A stretch of DNA of 64,000 nucleotides from Pseudomonas nunensis (GTDB lineage Bacteria > Pseudomonadota > Gammaproteobacteria > Pseudomonadales > Pseudomonadaceae). The position numbers and the translations under genes were made by a program. This document shows, one piece after another, positions 44,515 through 53,119 of this stretch (positions within the stretch are counted from its first letter, which is position 1; every line of letters starts with the position of its first letter). The stretch covers positions 4,094,501 through 4,158,500 of the forward strand of contig NZ_CP101125.1 in the NCBI RefSeq assembly GCF_024296925.1, given 5' to 3'. The notes under the pieces are model-generated. The model was not told the DNA's origin. It saw nothing but the letters and a program-made list of their open reading frames with translations, and did no database searches.

Positions 44515-45726
44515 ATGAATGAAACCACAGCCGGCCCGCTGGCCTGGGTCAACGGCAGCGATGCCCCGGAAAAGTCCGCGATCAATATCGGCTTCATGGC
44601 CCTGAGCGACTGCGCCTCGGTGGTGGTCGCCGCCACCCAGGGCTTCGCCCAACCCTATGGCCTGACCATGAACCTCAAGCGCCAGTCGTCTTGGGCCAAC
44701 CTGCGGGACAAACTGGTCAGCGGCGAACTCGACGCCGCCCACAGCCTCTACGGGCTGATTTACGCGGTACACCTGGGCATCGGCGGCGTCGCGCCCACGG
44801 ACATGGCGGTGTTGATGGGTCTGAACCAGAACGGGCAGAGCATCAACCTGTCCCACGGCTTGCAAGCGCAGGGGGTGATCAGTCCTGAAGCACTGCACCT
44901 TCGCGTGCACCAAACTCGCCCAAAACTGACCTTCGCCCAGACCTTTCCCACCGGCACCCACGCCATGTGGCTGTATTACTGGCTGGCGAGCCAGGGCATT
45001 CATCCGTTGCAGGATGTCAACAGCGTGGTGGTGCCGCCGCCGCAAATGGTCGCGCACTTGCAGGCCGGGCGTATCGACGGTTTTTGCGTCGGTGAGCCAT
45101 GGTGCGCCAGCGCGGTCGATCAGAATCTCGGTTTCACCTTGGCGACGACCCAAAGCATCTGGCCCGATCACCCGGAAAAAGTCCTCGGCTGCACCCGCGC
45201 CTTTGTCGAGCAATACCCCAACACCGCCCGGGCGTTGGTGATGGCGATCATCGAAGCCAGCCGTTTTATCGAAGACAGCCAGGAAAACCGTCGCAGCACC
45301 GCGCAGTTGTTGAGTGCGCCCGAATATCTCGACGCACCTGTGGAGAGCATCGAACCGCGCCTGCTGGGCGATTACGCCGATGGACTGGGCAATCGCTGGC
45401 AAGACCCGCACGCCTTGCGTTTCCATGGCGGCGGCGAGGTCAATCTTCCGTATCTGTCCGATGGCATGTGGTTCATGACCCAATTCCGCCGCTGGGGTTT
45501 GCTGCGCGAGGACCCGGATTACCTCGGCGTGGCGCGCAAGGTCCAGCAACTAGACTTGTACCGTGAGGCCGCAACAGCGGTGGGCGTTGCCGCCTGGGGT
45601 CAGGAAATGCGCAGCAGCCAGTTGATCGACGGCAAAGTCTGGGATGGTTCGGACCCGGCCGGTTACGCCCGGGGCTTCAAGCTCCACGCCATGAGCGACA
45701 GCTCGCCCCTTCTCGCCAGCCGCTGA
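44515..45726 (+). CDS. nasS: NasS-type nitrate-sensing protein
   Basis: 403 residues from the ATG at 44515 (AAGGTG upstream). It is homologous to the NrtA/CmpA nitrate-binding proteins of ABC transporters (INIGFMALSDCASVVVA, then PQMVAHLQAGRIDGFCVGEPW) but has no signal peptide, so it is cytoplasmic. NasS binds nitrate or nitrite and, without ligand, holds NasT inactive. It is co-transcribed with nasT, whose start lies 15 bp beyond the stop. Its leader carries a terminator directly before the ribosome site. Confidence 0.92.
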   Translation: MNETTAGPLAWVNGSDAPEKSAINIGFMALSDCASVVVAATQGFAQPYGLTMNLKRQSSWANLRDKLVSGELDAAHSLYGLIYAVHLGIGGVAPTDMAVLMGLNQNGQSINLSHGLQAQGVISPEALHLRVHQTRPKLTFAQTFPTGTHAMWLYYWLASQGIHPLQDVNSVVVPPPQMVAHLQAGRIDGFCVGEPWCASAVDQNLGFTLATTQSIWPDHPEKVLGCTRAFVEQYPNTARALVMAIIEASRFIEDSQENRRSTAQLLSAPEYLDAPVESIEPRLLGDYADGLGNRWQDPHALRFHGGGEVNLPYLSDGMWFMTQFRRWGLLREDPDYLGVARKVQQLDLYREAATAVGVAAWGQEMRSSQLIDGKVWDGSDPAGYARGFKLHAMSDSSPLLASR

Positions 45727-45741
45727 CAGGAGACCGCCCAC

Positions 45742-46317
45742 ATGTTGCGAATCCTGCTGATCAACGACACAGCGAAGAAAGTCGGGCGCCTCAAAGCCGC
45801 CCTGACCGAGGCCGGGTTCGAGGTAATCGACGAATCCGGCCTGACCATCGACCTGCCCGCACGCGTCGAAACGGTGCGTCCGGACGTGATTCTGATCGAT
45901 ACCGAGTCACCCAGCCGCGATGTGATGGAGCAAGTGGTGCTGGTGACCCGCGACCAACCACGGCCAATCGTGATGTTTACCGATGAGCACGACCCCGGCG
46001 TCATGCGCCAGGCGATCAAGTCCGGGGTCAGTGCCTACATCGTCGAAGGCATTCACGCACAGCGTTTACAGCCAATTCTCGACGTGGCCATGGCGCGCTT
46101 TGAAAGCGACCAGGCCCTGCGTGCGCAACTGCATGCGCGAGATCAGCAACTGGCCGAGCGCAAGCGCATCGAGCTGGCCAAAGGGCTGTTGATGAAGATG
46201 AAGGACTGCAACGAAGAAGAGGCCTACACCCTGATGCGCCGCCAAGCCATGAGCCGCCAGCAGAAGCTGATCCAGGTGGCAGAGCAGATTATTGCCATGG
46301 GTGAGTTGTTGGGCTGA
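45742..46317 (+). CDS. nasT: NasT, ANTAR-domain antitermination regulator
   Basis: 191 residues. A receiver-like domain (about 1-120; phosphoacceptor-type Asp in LIDTESPSRD near residue 53) is followed by an ANTAR RNA-binding domain (about 130-188; KRIELAKGLLMKMKDCNEEEAY). When released from NasS it binds paired hexaloop hairpins and blocks transcription termination. Two such leaders are seen, upstream of nasS and of the transporter gene. The ribosome site AGGAG is strong. Confidence 0.94.
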   Translation: MLRILLINDTAKKVGRLKAALTEAGFEVIDESGLTIDLPARVETVRPDVILIDTESPSRDVMEQVVLVTRDQPRPIVMFTDEHDPGVMRQAIKSGVSAYIVEGIHAQRLQPILDVAMARFESDQALRAQLHARDQQLAERKRIELAKGLLMKMKDCNEEEAYTLMRRQAMSRQQKLIQVAEQIIAMGELLG

Positions 46318-46337
46318 CGTCCTGCGGAGTCTGTGAG

Positions 46338-46413
46338 GCCGCCTTCGCGAGCAAGCCCGCTCCCACAGGGGAATGCATTTCAAGTGTGGGAGCGGGCTTG
46401 CTCGCGAATGGCC
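46338..46413. repeat. REP-like palindrome after nasT
   Basis: TTCGCGAGCAAGCCCGCTCC and its inverted copy flank a 20-nt loop; almost identical to the element at 30347. It lies between nasT and the next sigma-54 promoter and probably marks the end of the nasST transcript. Confidence 0.87.
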
Positions 46414-46433
46414 TCGACTCGGACTCCCTGGTT

Positions 46434-46447
46434 GGCACAAATCTCGC
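46434..46447 (+). promoter_or_regulatory. Sigma-54 promoter of the nitrate transporter operon
   Basis: TTGGCACAAATCTCGCT has GG (46434-46435) and GC (46446-46447) ten bases apart, with a perfect TGGCAC. The start site is expected near 46459, a few bases before the ANTAR hairpins. Confidence 0.72.
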
Positions 46448-46462
46448 TACGTAATCCACACA

Positions 46463-46548
46463 GGTAACCAACGGCGGTTGCCCCACCTACGACAAAGACG
46501 TCGCTCACCTCATTCGCCCCATGGCGGATCAGGTGGCGGCGTTTTTTT
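46463..46548 (+). promoter_or_regulatory. ANTAR (NasT-responsive) antitermination leader
   Basis: Hairpin 1: seven-base stem GGTAACC/GGTTGCC with hexaloop AACGGC (46463-46482). Hairpin 2: CGAC/GTCG with hexaloop AAAGAC (46490-46503). Both loops have A at 1 and G at 4. A long terminator hairpin (about 46502-46541) then ends in seven T; its 5' arm overlaps the 3' arm of hairpin 2. This is the expected architecture for NasT-controlled nitrate assimilation operons. Confidence 0.82.
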
Positions 46549-46648
46549 GTTTTGGCCCCTGAGACCGGGGCCGGTGGTGCGGCCGTTGCGGCGCCCCACT
46601 TGCAAGCTCATGACTCCTTCTCGAGACGCTTAACAGCTGAGGTGCGCG

Positions 46649-47860
46649 ATGAATTCAAGCTTCTGGAAATCCGGCCATGCCCCGACCCTGTTCGCGGCCT
46701 TCCTCTATTTCGACCTGAGCTTCATGGTCTGGTACCTGCTCGGCCCTCTAGCGGTGCAAATCGCCGCCGACCTGCACCTGACCACGCAACAGCGCGGGAT
46801 GGTGGTGGCCACGCCGATTCTGGCTGGCGCGGTATTGCGCTTTGCGATGGGCCTGCTGGCCGATCGCCTGTCGCCAAAAACCGCCGGGCTGATTGGCCAG
46901 GTGATCGTCATCTGCGCACTGTTCGGCGCCTGGAAACTCGGGATCCACAGCTACGAACAGGCGCTGGTGCTGGGGCTGTTCCTCGGCATGGCCGGCGCGT
47001 CCTTCGCCGTCGCCCTGCCGCTGGCGTCGCAATGGTATCCGCCAGAGCATCAAGGCAAGGCCATGGGCATCGCCGGTGCCGGTAACTCGGGCACTGTCCT
47101 CGCAGCGCTGATCGCCCCGGTATTGGCCGCATCGTTTGGCTGGAGCAATGTGTTCGGCTTCGCCCTGATCCCGCTGATCCTGACCATCATCGTCTTCGCC
47201 TGGCTGGCCAAAAACGCCCCGGAACGGCCGAAAGCCAAGTCCATGGCCGACTACCTCAAGGCCTTGGGTGACCGCGACAGCTGGTGGTTCATGTTTTTCT
47301 ACAGCGTGACCTTCGGTGGTTTCATCGGCCTCGCTAGCGCCCTGCCCGGCTACTTCAACGACCAATATGGCTTGAGCCCGGTCACCGCCGGTTACTACAC
47401 CGCCGCCTGCGTGTTCGGTGGCAGCCTGATGCGTCCGTTGGGCGGCGCCCTGGCGGATCGTTTTGGTGGCATTCGCACGTTGCTCGGAATGTACACAGTG
47501 GCAGCGATCTGCATCGCGGCGGTGGGTTTCAACTTGCCGAGTTCCTACGCGGCGCTGGCTCTTTTCGTCTGCACCATGCTCGGTCTGGGTGCGGGCAACG
47601 GCGCGGTGTTCCAACTGGTGCCGCAGCGTTTTCGTCGGGAGATCGGCGTGATGACCGGGCTGATCGGCATGGCCGGCGGCATCGGTGGCTTCGCCCTTGC
47701 GGCGGGCATGGGCGCGATCAAGCAAAGCACCGGCAGCTATCAAATGGCCCTGTGGTTGTTCGCCAGCCTGGGCGTGCTCGCCTGGTTCGGCTTGCATGGC
47801 GTGAAACGTCGCTGGAGAACGACTTGGGGTTCGGCCGCGATGACGGCTGCTCGGGTCTGA
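46649..47860 (+). CDS. nasA: Nitrate/nitrite transporter, MFS NarK/NasA type
   Basis: 403 residues with 12 hydrophobic segments. It carries the nitrate-porter features of the NarK family, including a Gly-rich signature in helix 5 (GNSGTVLAALIAPVLAASFG) and a second near helix 11 (GNGAVFQLVPQRFRREIGVMTG). It imports nitrate for assimilation. The symbol follows the Pseudomonas use for the assimilatory transporter. It sits about 190 nt after the predicted start site, downstream of the ANTAR leader, and 10 bp before the phosphatase-kinase gene. Confidence 0.92.
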   Translation: MNSSFWKSGHAPTLFAAFLYFDLSFMVWYLLGPLAVQIAADLHLTTQQRGMVVATPILAGAVLRFAMGLLADRLSPKTAGLIGQVIVICALFGAWKLGIHSYEQALVLGLFLGMAGASFAVALPLASQWYPPEHQGKAMGIAGAGNSGTVLAALIAPVLAASFGWSNVFGFALIPLILTIIVFAWLAKNAPERPKAKSMADYLKALGDRDSWWFMFFYSVTFGGFIGLASALPGYFNDQYGLSPVTAGYYTAACVFGGSLMRPLGGALADRFGGIRTLLGMYTVAAICIAAVGFNLPSSYAALALFVCTMLGLGAGNGAVFQLVPQRFRREIGVMTGLIGMAGGIGGFALAAGMGAIKQSTGSYQMALWLFASLGVLAWFGLHGVKRRWRTTWGSAAMTAARV

Positions 47861-47870
47861 GGCGTCATCA

Positions 47871-49541
47871 ATGAGCCTGCAACTGAGTTTCGCCGAAGCC
47901 AGTGCCATTGGCCCGCGCGAGGAAAATCAGGACGCCTTGCGCCTGGTGACCCCGGCCCCGGCGCTGGCGGCGAGCAAGGGTTACCTGTTCGCCATCGCCG
48001 ACGGCGTCAGCCAATGCGCCGATGGTGGCCTCGCCGCCCGTTCGACCTTGCAGGCACTGGCGCTGGATTACTACGCAACCCCGGAAACCTGGGGCGTGGC
48101 CCAGGCGCTGGATCGCTTGCTGTCGGCGCAAAATCGCTGGTTGCAGGCGAATGGCGGTGGCCAGCCACTGCTGACCACGGTCAGTGCTCTGGTCATTCGC
48201 GGCAGGCGTTTTACCCTGGCGCATGTCGGCGATTGCCGAGTGTATCGCTGGCACGCCGACCAGTTGCAGCGGGTCAGCGAGGATCACGTCTGGGATCAGC
48301 CGGGCATGCAACATGTGCTGAAACGCGCGTTGGGGCTCGATCAGCATCTGGTGCTGGATTTCCTCGATGGCGAACTGCTGCTCGATGAGAGCTTCGTTTT
48401 GCTCAGCGACGGGGTTTGGGCGGTGTTGGGCGATACCGCAATTGCCGGAATCTTGCGCGATCAGCCTGATCTGCAAAGCGCCGCGCAGACCCTGGTCAAC
48501 GCCGCGCATCTGGCCGGTAGCCAGGACAACGCCAGCGCCCTGTTGGTGCGAGTCGACGCCTTGGGTGAAACCAGCATCGGCGATGCACTGATCCATTTGC
48601 AGCAATGGCCGCTGCCGCCCGCACTGAAACCGGGGCAGTTCTTCGAAGGCTGGCAGGTCGAGGGGGTTCTTGCCCAGAGTCAGCAATCGCTGCTTTACCG
48701 AGTACGAGATGCGCAGCAACAACCCTGGCTGCTGAAAACCTTGCCCGGGCATCTGCACGACGATCATCTTGCCGGGCAGGCCTTGTTGTCGGAGGAATGG
48801 TTTCTCAAACGCGTGGCCGGCCGGCACTTTCCTGAAGTGCATGCCGCCAGCCAGCGTCAGCATTTGTACTACGTGATGCGTGAATATTCCGGATCGACCC
48901 TGGCGCAATTGCAGGACCGAACCGGGCCGCTGCCCTTGGCGCAGTGGCAAGAACTCGCCGAGCGCCTGCTGCGGGCGGTGGGCATGCTGCATCGGCGGCA
49001 GATCCTGCACCGCGACATCAAACCGGAGAACCTGCTGCTGGGGGACGACGGCGAGCTGCGGCTGCTGGACTTCGGTCTTGCCTACTGCCCGGGCCTGTCC
49101 GAGGACCAACCAAGCGCCCTGCCCGGCACACCCAGCTATATCGCGCCAGAAGCCTTTCGCGGCGAAGCACCGACGCCGCAGCAGGATTTGTATGCGGTCG
49201 GCGTGACCCTGTTTTTCCTGCTGACCGGGCAGTATCCCTACGGCGAAATCGAAGCCTTTCAGCGGCCACGGTTTGGCGTGCCGGTCAGCGCCAGCCGCTA
49301 TCGTCCCGACTTGCCGGAATGGCTGGCGCAAAGCCTGGAGCGCGCGGTCGCGGTTGATCCGCTGCAGCGCTTCGAAACGGCTGAAGAATGGTTGTTGCTG
49401 CTGGAGCAAGGCGAGCGCCGGAGTTTGAGTGTGAGACCCAGGCCACTGCTGGATCGCGAGCCACTGAAGGTGTGGCGGACGCTGGCCCTGGGCTCGCTGG
49501 TGGTGAATCTGCTGCTGTTGTTTCTGCTGTTTCATAACTGA
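47871..49541 (+). CDS. PP2C phosphatase-Ser/Thr kinase fusion protein
   Basis: 556 residues. The N-terminal PP2C-type phosphatase (about 1-235) has its metal-binding acids in ENQDA (about 20-24), ADGVS (about 43) and SQDNAS (about 223). The C-terminal Hanks-type kinase (about 255-520) has the catalytic HRDIKPEN loop, DFGLA, and APE in YIAPEAF. One transmembrane helix ends the protein (about 535-553). A related fusion gene sits in the nitrate assimilation cluster of other Pseudomonas, but its targets are not known. It is tightly linked (10 bp) to the transporter and so under NasT control. Confidence 0.93.
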   Translation: MSLQLSFAEASAIGPREENQDALRLVTPAPALAASKGYLFAIADGVSQCADGGLAARSTLQALALDYYATPETWGVAQALDRLLSAQNRWLQANGGGQPLLTTVSALVIRGRRFTLAHVGDCRVYRWHADQLQRVSEDHVWDQPGMQHVLKRALGLDQHLVLDFLDGELLLDESFVLLSDGVWAVLGDTAIAGILRDQPDLQSAAQTLVNAAHLAGSQDNASALLVRVDALGETSIGDALIHLQQWPLPPALKPGQFFEGWQVEGVLAQSQQSLLYRVRDAQQQPWLLKTLPGHLHDDHLAGQALLSEEWFLKRVAGRHFPEVHAASQRQHLYYVMREYSGSTLAQLQDRTGPLPLAQWQELAERLLRAVGMLHRRQILHRDIKPENLLLGDDGELRLLDFGLAYCPGLSEDQPSALPGTPSYIAPEAFRGEAPTPQQDLYAVGVTLFFLLTGQYPYGEIEAFQRPRFGVPVSASRYRPDLPEWLAQSLERAVAVDPLQRFETAEEWLLLLEQGERRSLSVRPRPLLDREPLKVWRTLALGSLVVNLLLLFLLFHN

Positions 49542-49583
49542 TTGTTGGCACAGCCGACGCCGTTATCCTGTGAGGAAAATTCG

Positions 49584-50363
49584 ATGAGCGCAAAAGTCTG
49601 GCTGGTGGGTGCAGGTCCCGGCGATCCTGAATTACTGACCCTGAAGGCTGTTCGGGCCTTGCGGGAAGCGGATGTGGTGCTGATCGACGATCTGGTCAAC
49701 GAAGCGGTGCTGGAGCATTGCCCGGGAGCGCGGATTATTCCCGTCGGCAAGCGCGGCGGCTGTCGCTCCACGCCGCAAGCGTTCATTCATCGGCTGATGC
49801 TGCGTTATGCCCGCCATGGCAAATGCGTGGTGCGGCTCAAGGGCGGCGATCCGTGCATTTTCGGGCGTGGTGGTGAAGAGGCGCAGTGGCTGCGCGAGCG
49901 TGGCGTTGATGTGGAGCTGGTGAATGGCATCACCGCCGGACTGGCTGGCGCGACGCAATGTGATATTCCGCTGACCCTGCGCGGCGTGGCGCGGGGCGTG
50001 ACGCTGGTCACCGCGCACACGCAGGATGATAGCAGCCTGAATTGGCAGGCCTTGGCCCAAAGTGGGACGACGCTGGTGATTTATATGGGCGTAGCGAAAC
50101 TGAGCGAGATCCGCGAGCAATTGCTGGCAGGCGGCATGGCAACGGATACACCGGTGGCGATGATCGAAAACGCCTCACTGCCGCATCAGCGCGAATGTCG
50201 CAGCGTTCTGACAGCCATGGAAGACGATGCCCACAGCTTCGAGCTCAAGAGCCCGGCAATCCTGGTGATTGGTGCTGTAGCGGCTTGTGAGGAGATCAAA
50301 AGATCGCAGCCTCGCTTCACTCGTCAGCTCCTACAGGAGGATGCGTTCCAATGTAGGAGCTGA
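49584..50363 (+). CDS. cobA: Uroporphyrinogen-III C-methyltransferase (siroheme pathway)
   Basis: 259 residues from the ATG at 49584 (GAGGA upstream). An SUMT-type enzyme: VGAGPGDPELLTLKA, RLKGGDPCIFGRGGEE, the SAM-binding GITAGLAGA and PLTLRGVARG. It makes precorrin-2, precursor of siroheme for nitrite reductase. It lies 42 bp after the kinase gene; the nirB-nirD-nitrate reductase genes usually found in between are missing. The final 22 or so residues (from about 237, KRSQPRFTRQLLQ and on) are encoded by an intergenic repeat, an acquired tail. Confidence 0.93.
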   Translation: MSAKVWLVGAGPGDPELLTLKAVRALREADVVLIDDLVNEAVLEHCPGARIIPVGKRGGCRSTPQAFIHRLMLRYARHGKCVVRLKGGDPCIFGRGGEEAQWLRERGVDVELVNGITAGLAGATQCDIPLTLRGVARGVTLVTAHTQDDSSLNWQALAQSGTTLVIYMGVAKLSEIREQLLAGGMATDTPVAMIENASLPHQRECRSVLTAMEDDAHSFELKSPAILVIGAVAACEEIKRSQPRFTRQLLQEDAFQCRS

Positions 50364-50388
50364 CTCGCGGAGCGAGGCTGCGATCTTT
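50294..50388. repeat. Inverted repeat overlapping the cobA 3' end
   Basis: Same family as 32697 and 35130 but with arms that have begun to diverge (CGCTTCACTCGTCAGC and GCTGACTCGCGGAGCGAGG). The first arm is translated as the CobA C-terminus and the stop codon lies in the second arm. Confidence 0.87.
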
Positions 50389-50433
50389 AAGGGCGCCGCC
50401 AAACCTTCGCCGAAACCCAAATCGCAGACAAAG

Positions 50434-50462
50434 AAAAGCCCGGCCTAAGCCGGGCTTTTCAG
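50434..50462. terminator. Bidirectional terminator between cobA and oprF
   Basis: AAAAGCCCGGC CTAA GCCGGGCTTTT is a perfect 11-bp stem with a 4-nt loop. Confidence 0.92.
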
Positions 50463-50475
50463 AGCTGCAAGATAA

Positions 50476-51507
50476 TTACTTACCTTGGGCTTCAACCTGC
50501 GCTTCTACGCGACGGTTTACAGCGCGGCCAGCTTCAGTTTTGTTGTCAGCAACTGGGCGGGATTCGCCGTAGCCAACAGACTGAACGCGGGACGATTCAA
50601 CACCGTACTGGTTGGTCAGAACTTGTTTAACGGCGTTTGCACGACGCTCGGACAGTTTCTGGTTGTAAGCGTCAGGACCGACGGAGTCAGTGTGACCTTC
50701 AACAGTAGTGGTGGTGGATGGGTACTGTTTCATGAAATCAGCGAGGTTTTTGATGTCGCCGTAGCTGTTAGGCTTGACTACCGACTTGTCGAAGTCGAAT
50801 TTCACGTCCAGCTCAACACGAACAACTTCAGCAACTGCTGGGCAGCCATCAGCGTCAACAGTTACGTTGGCTGGGGTGTCCGGGCACTTGTCAACGTTGT
50901 CGCAAACGCCATCGTTGTCGCTGTCGGAGCAGACTTCAGCTGGTGCTGGAACTGGAGCAGCAGCAGGCTTGGAGCCGCCACCGAAGTTCACACCGATACC
51001 GACGCTTGGAGCCCACTCGGTGTCGCCCTGGTCGATGTTGTACTGAGCTTCAACGCCGGCACGGGCGTAGAAGTTCTCGGTGAAGTACAGCTTGGCACCG
51101 CCGCCAACGTTGGCGAAGGTGGAGCGGTTACGACCGGATTCGTTCTGACCGATGCTCTGATCGGAGAAACCAGCCGAAACGTACGGACGCAGCATGTCGC
51201 CCGGGTTGTTGAAGTGGTACAGAGCGTCCAGAGCGGTGTTGGCGCCCTTGATGTTACGGCCGTTGTCTGCACGTACGTTGTGCACTTCGTCGTAGCCCAG
51301 ACGCAGTTCAACGTCGTCGGTCAGGAAGTAACCAACCGAACCACCGAACAGGTTGCCGTTGTTCTTGAAGTTACGAGCGCTGTCGAATTGTTCTTTCTTA
51401 GCGAAGCCTTCGATTTCAACTGCGCCTTGGCCTTGTGCCAGAGCGCCGAACGAAGTGGCAGCAATAAGAGAACCAATGGCAAAGCCCAAGGTGTTTTTCA
51501 GTTTCAT
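50476..51507 (-). CDS. oprF: Major outer membrane porin OprF
   Basis: 343 residues. A signal peptide (about 1-24, cleavage after ALA), an N-terminal eight-stranded beta-barrel (about 25-185), a Pro/Ala hinge with a Cys-containing loop of calcium-like Asp repeats (VCSDSDNDGVCDNVDKCPDTP) and a C-terminal OmpA-like peptidoglycan-binding domain (about 225-343; EGHTDSVG and NQKLSERRA). It links outer membrane to peptidoglycan and acts as a slow porin. It lies downstream of sigX, whose product is known to drive oprF transcription in Pseudomonas. Confidence 0.98.
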   Translation of the reverse strand: MKLKNTLGFAIGSLIAATSFGALAQGQGAVEIEGFAKKEQFDSARNFKNNGNLFGGSVGYFLTDDVELRLGYDEVHNVRADNGRNIKGANTALDALYHFNNPGDMLRPYVSAGFSDQSIGQNESGRNRSTFANVGGGAKLYFTENFYARAGVEAQYNIDQGDTEWAPSVGIGVNFGGGSKPAAAPVPAPAEVCSDSDNDGVCDNVDKCPDTPANVTVDADGCPAVAEVVRVELDVKFDFDKSVVKPNSYGDIKNLADFMKQYPSTTTTVEGHTDSVGPDAYNQKLSERRANAVKQVLTNQYGVESSRVQSVGYGESRPVADNKTEAGRAVNRRVEAQVEAQGK

Positions 51508-51614
51508 CCGTTAAATCCCCATCTGGTGATTGTGAAGCAGTCCCGCAAACCGGGGGACAACTCGGCGGCAAGTCTATCAGAACTTGCCTACACGTAAGAG
51601 ATATTTGCTCTGAA

Positions 51615-52205
51615 CTAAGTTTCAGCAACGCCTGCAAATTTCTCACGCAATTTGTCTAGAGCACGTTTGTAACGCATTTTTGTTGCACTCAAACCCATGT
51701 GCATGATGTCTGCGATCTCCTGAAACTCCAGCTCTGCGACAAATCGTAGCACCAGAATTTCACGGTCAATCGGGTTCACATACACCAACCAGCGATCAAG
51801 TCCACCCTTATCCTCGGGTTTCGGCGCCTTTTCTTCTGACGCTTCCTCGAGGGGGTCCAGACTCAAAGCGTCCATCAAGCGACGCTTTCGCCGTTCTTTT
51901 CGATACTGCGTGATGCACTCGTTGTACGTGATGCTGTAGAGCCATGTCTTGAACTTCGATTTCCCCTCGAAGTTCTTCAACCCGTACAACACCTTCAACA
52001 TCACTTCCTGACAGACATCGTCTGCGTCGCGATCGTTCCCAAGATATCGCGCACAGACGTTAAATAATGTTCGTTGGTAACGCCGCATCAGTTCTTCATA
52101 GGCGCGTGTTACGTGAAACAGCTCGGTATGCGAGCGCGCGACCAACTCCTCATCAGAGAGCTCGCGGGGGTCGTAGCGCGTGGAGAGCGATTGAGCTTTA
52201 TTCAA
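51615..52205 (-). CDS. sigX: ECF sigma factor SigX
   Basis: 196 residues. Region 2 (about 30-95; ARYLGNDRDADDVCQEVMLKVL) and region 4 (about 140-190; ILVLRFVAELEFQEIADIMHMG) are complete. The start is a TTG, supported by conservation of the NKAQSLSTRYD N-terminus in other Pseudomonas rather than by a good ribosome site. SigX governs cell-envelope, fatty-acid and oprF expression. No anti-sigma gene is adjacent; cmpX upstream is thought to influence SigX activity. Confidence 0.95.
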   Translation of the reverse strand: MNKAQSLSTRYDPRELSDEELVARSHTELFHVTRAYEELMRRYQRTLFNVCARYLGNDRDADDVCQEVMLKVLYGLKNFEGKSKFKTWLYSITYNECITQYRKERRKRRLMDALSLDPLEEASEEKAPKPEDKGGLDRWLVYVNPIDREILVLRFVAELEFQEIADIMHMGLSATKMRYKRALDKLREKFAGVAET

Positions 52206-52292
52206 AACAAGTCGGGCCGACAGTCAGGTCAATGTCCGCCGCAGTCCCTTCAGGGCAGTTTGCGGCGGCATACATTAGCAGGGTTTGCCGGA

Positions 52293-53117
52293 TTAGCGGC
52301 TACTCACATGCTGCTCCAGGAGGATCCGATTGGAGAGAGAGACTAGCTCACCCTCGTCGGTCAGCAATGTGGTTTTAACTGTGCCGATCTCTTCGATCTG
52401 ACCTTCGACCTCGCCAACACGCACTTGTTGCCCAACCTGATACAACTCACGCACATAGATTCCCGCAAGAATCTGACCGGCAATTTCCCGGCTTCCCAAC
52501 CCCATGGCCAGCGCAACTGCCAGACCAACGGTAATCAATACGATCACAATCACATGGTTAAGCAGGTCAGTCTTGACCTCCAACTGGCTGATCGCAACCG
52601 ACAAACTGATGATAATCACCAGGCCCTGGGCAATCCGCCCCAGGCCAGAGGCGTAATCCAGCCCTACGCCTTCTGCCGCCCCGCGCACCAGCCCATTGGC
52701 CAATTGCGCCAGCAACACACCCACCAACAACACCAGCGCGGCGCCAAATACTTTCGGCAAATACAGCGCAAGCATATCAAGCGTAGCTGAAACTCGTTCA
52801 AGTCCAAGGGATTCTGCTGCCGACACAAGAAAAATCAGCAAAACAAACCAGTAGACGATCTTGCCGATCAGGGTCGAGATGGGCACCTGAAGACCGGCAC
52901 GGGACAACAATTTGGTCAGGCCGGTGCCGCCCATCAGGCGATCAAGACCCAATTTGGCGAGCAGCTTGGACAACAAGGTGTCCAGAAGCTTGGCCACGAC
53001 AAATCCCAGGAGTAGGACAACCAACGCACCGAAGAGGTTCGGAATAAAATTCGCAACCTTGGTCCACAACGCAGTCATTGCAGTGACGAGGCTCTGAGTC
53101 CAGAGATCAAGTTCCAT
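52293..53117 (-). CDS. cmpX: CmpX, MscS-like mechanosensitive channel family protein
   Basis: 274 residues from the ATG at 53117; a TTG two codons earlier overlaps the crfX stop. Five to six hydrophobic segments include the conserved blocks TKLLSRAGLQVPISTLIGKIVYW, split over two helices, and GLAVALAMGLGSREIAGQILAG, followed by a short beta-domain (VGEVEGQIEEIGTVKTTLLT) typical of the MscS/TM-helix family. It is predicted to be an inner-membrane channel of the cell-envelope stress network. It is encoded just before sigX, as in P. aeruginosa. Confidence 0.94.
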   Translation of the reverse strand: MELDLWTQSLVTAMTALWTKVANFIPNLFGALVVLLLGFVVAKLLDTLLSKLLAKLGLDRLMGGTGLTKLLSRAGLQVPISTLIGKIVYWFVLLIFLVSAAESLGLERVSATLDMLALYLPKVFGAALVLLVGVLLAQLANGLVRGAAEGVGLDYASGLGRIAQGLVIIISLSVAISQLEVKTDLLNHVIVIVLITVGLAVALAMGLGSREIAGQILAGIYVRELYQVGQQVRVGEVEGQIEEIGTVKTTLLTDEGELVSLSNRILLEQHVSSR

Positions 53118-53119
53118 AT

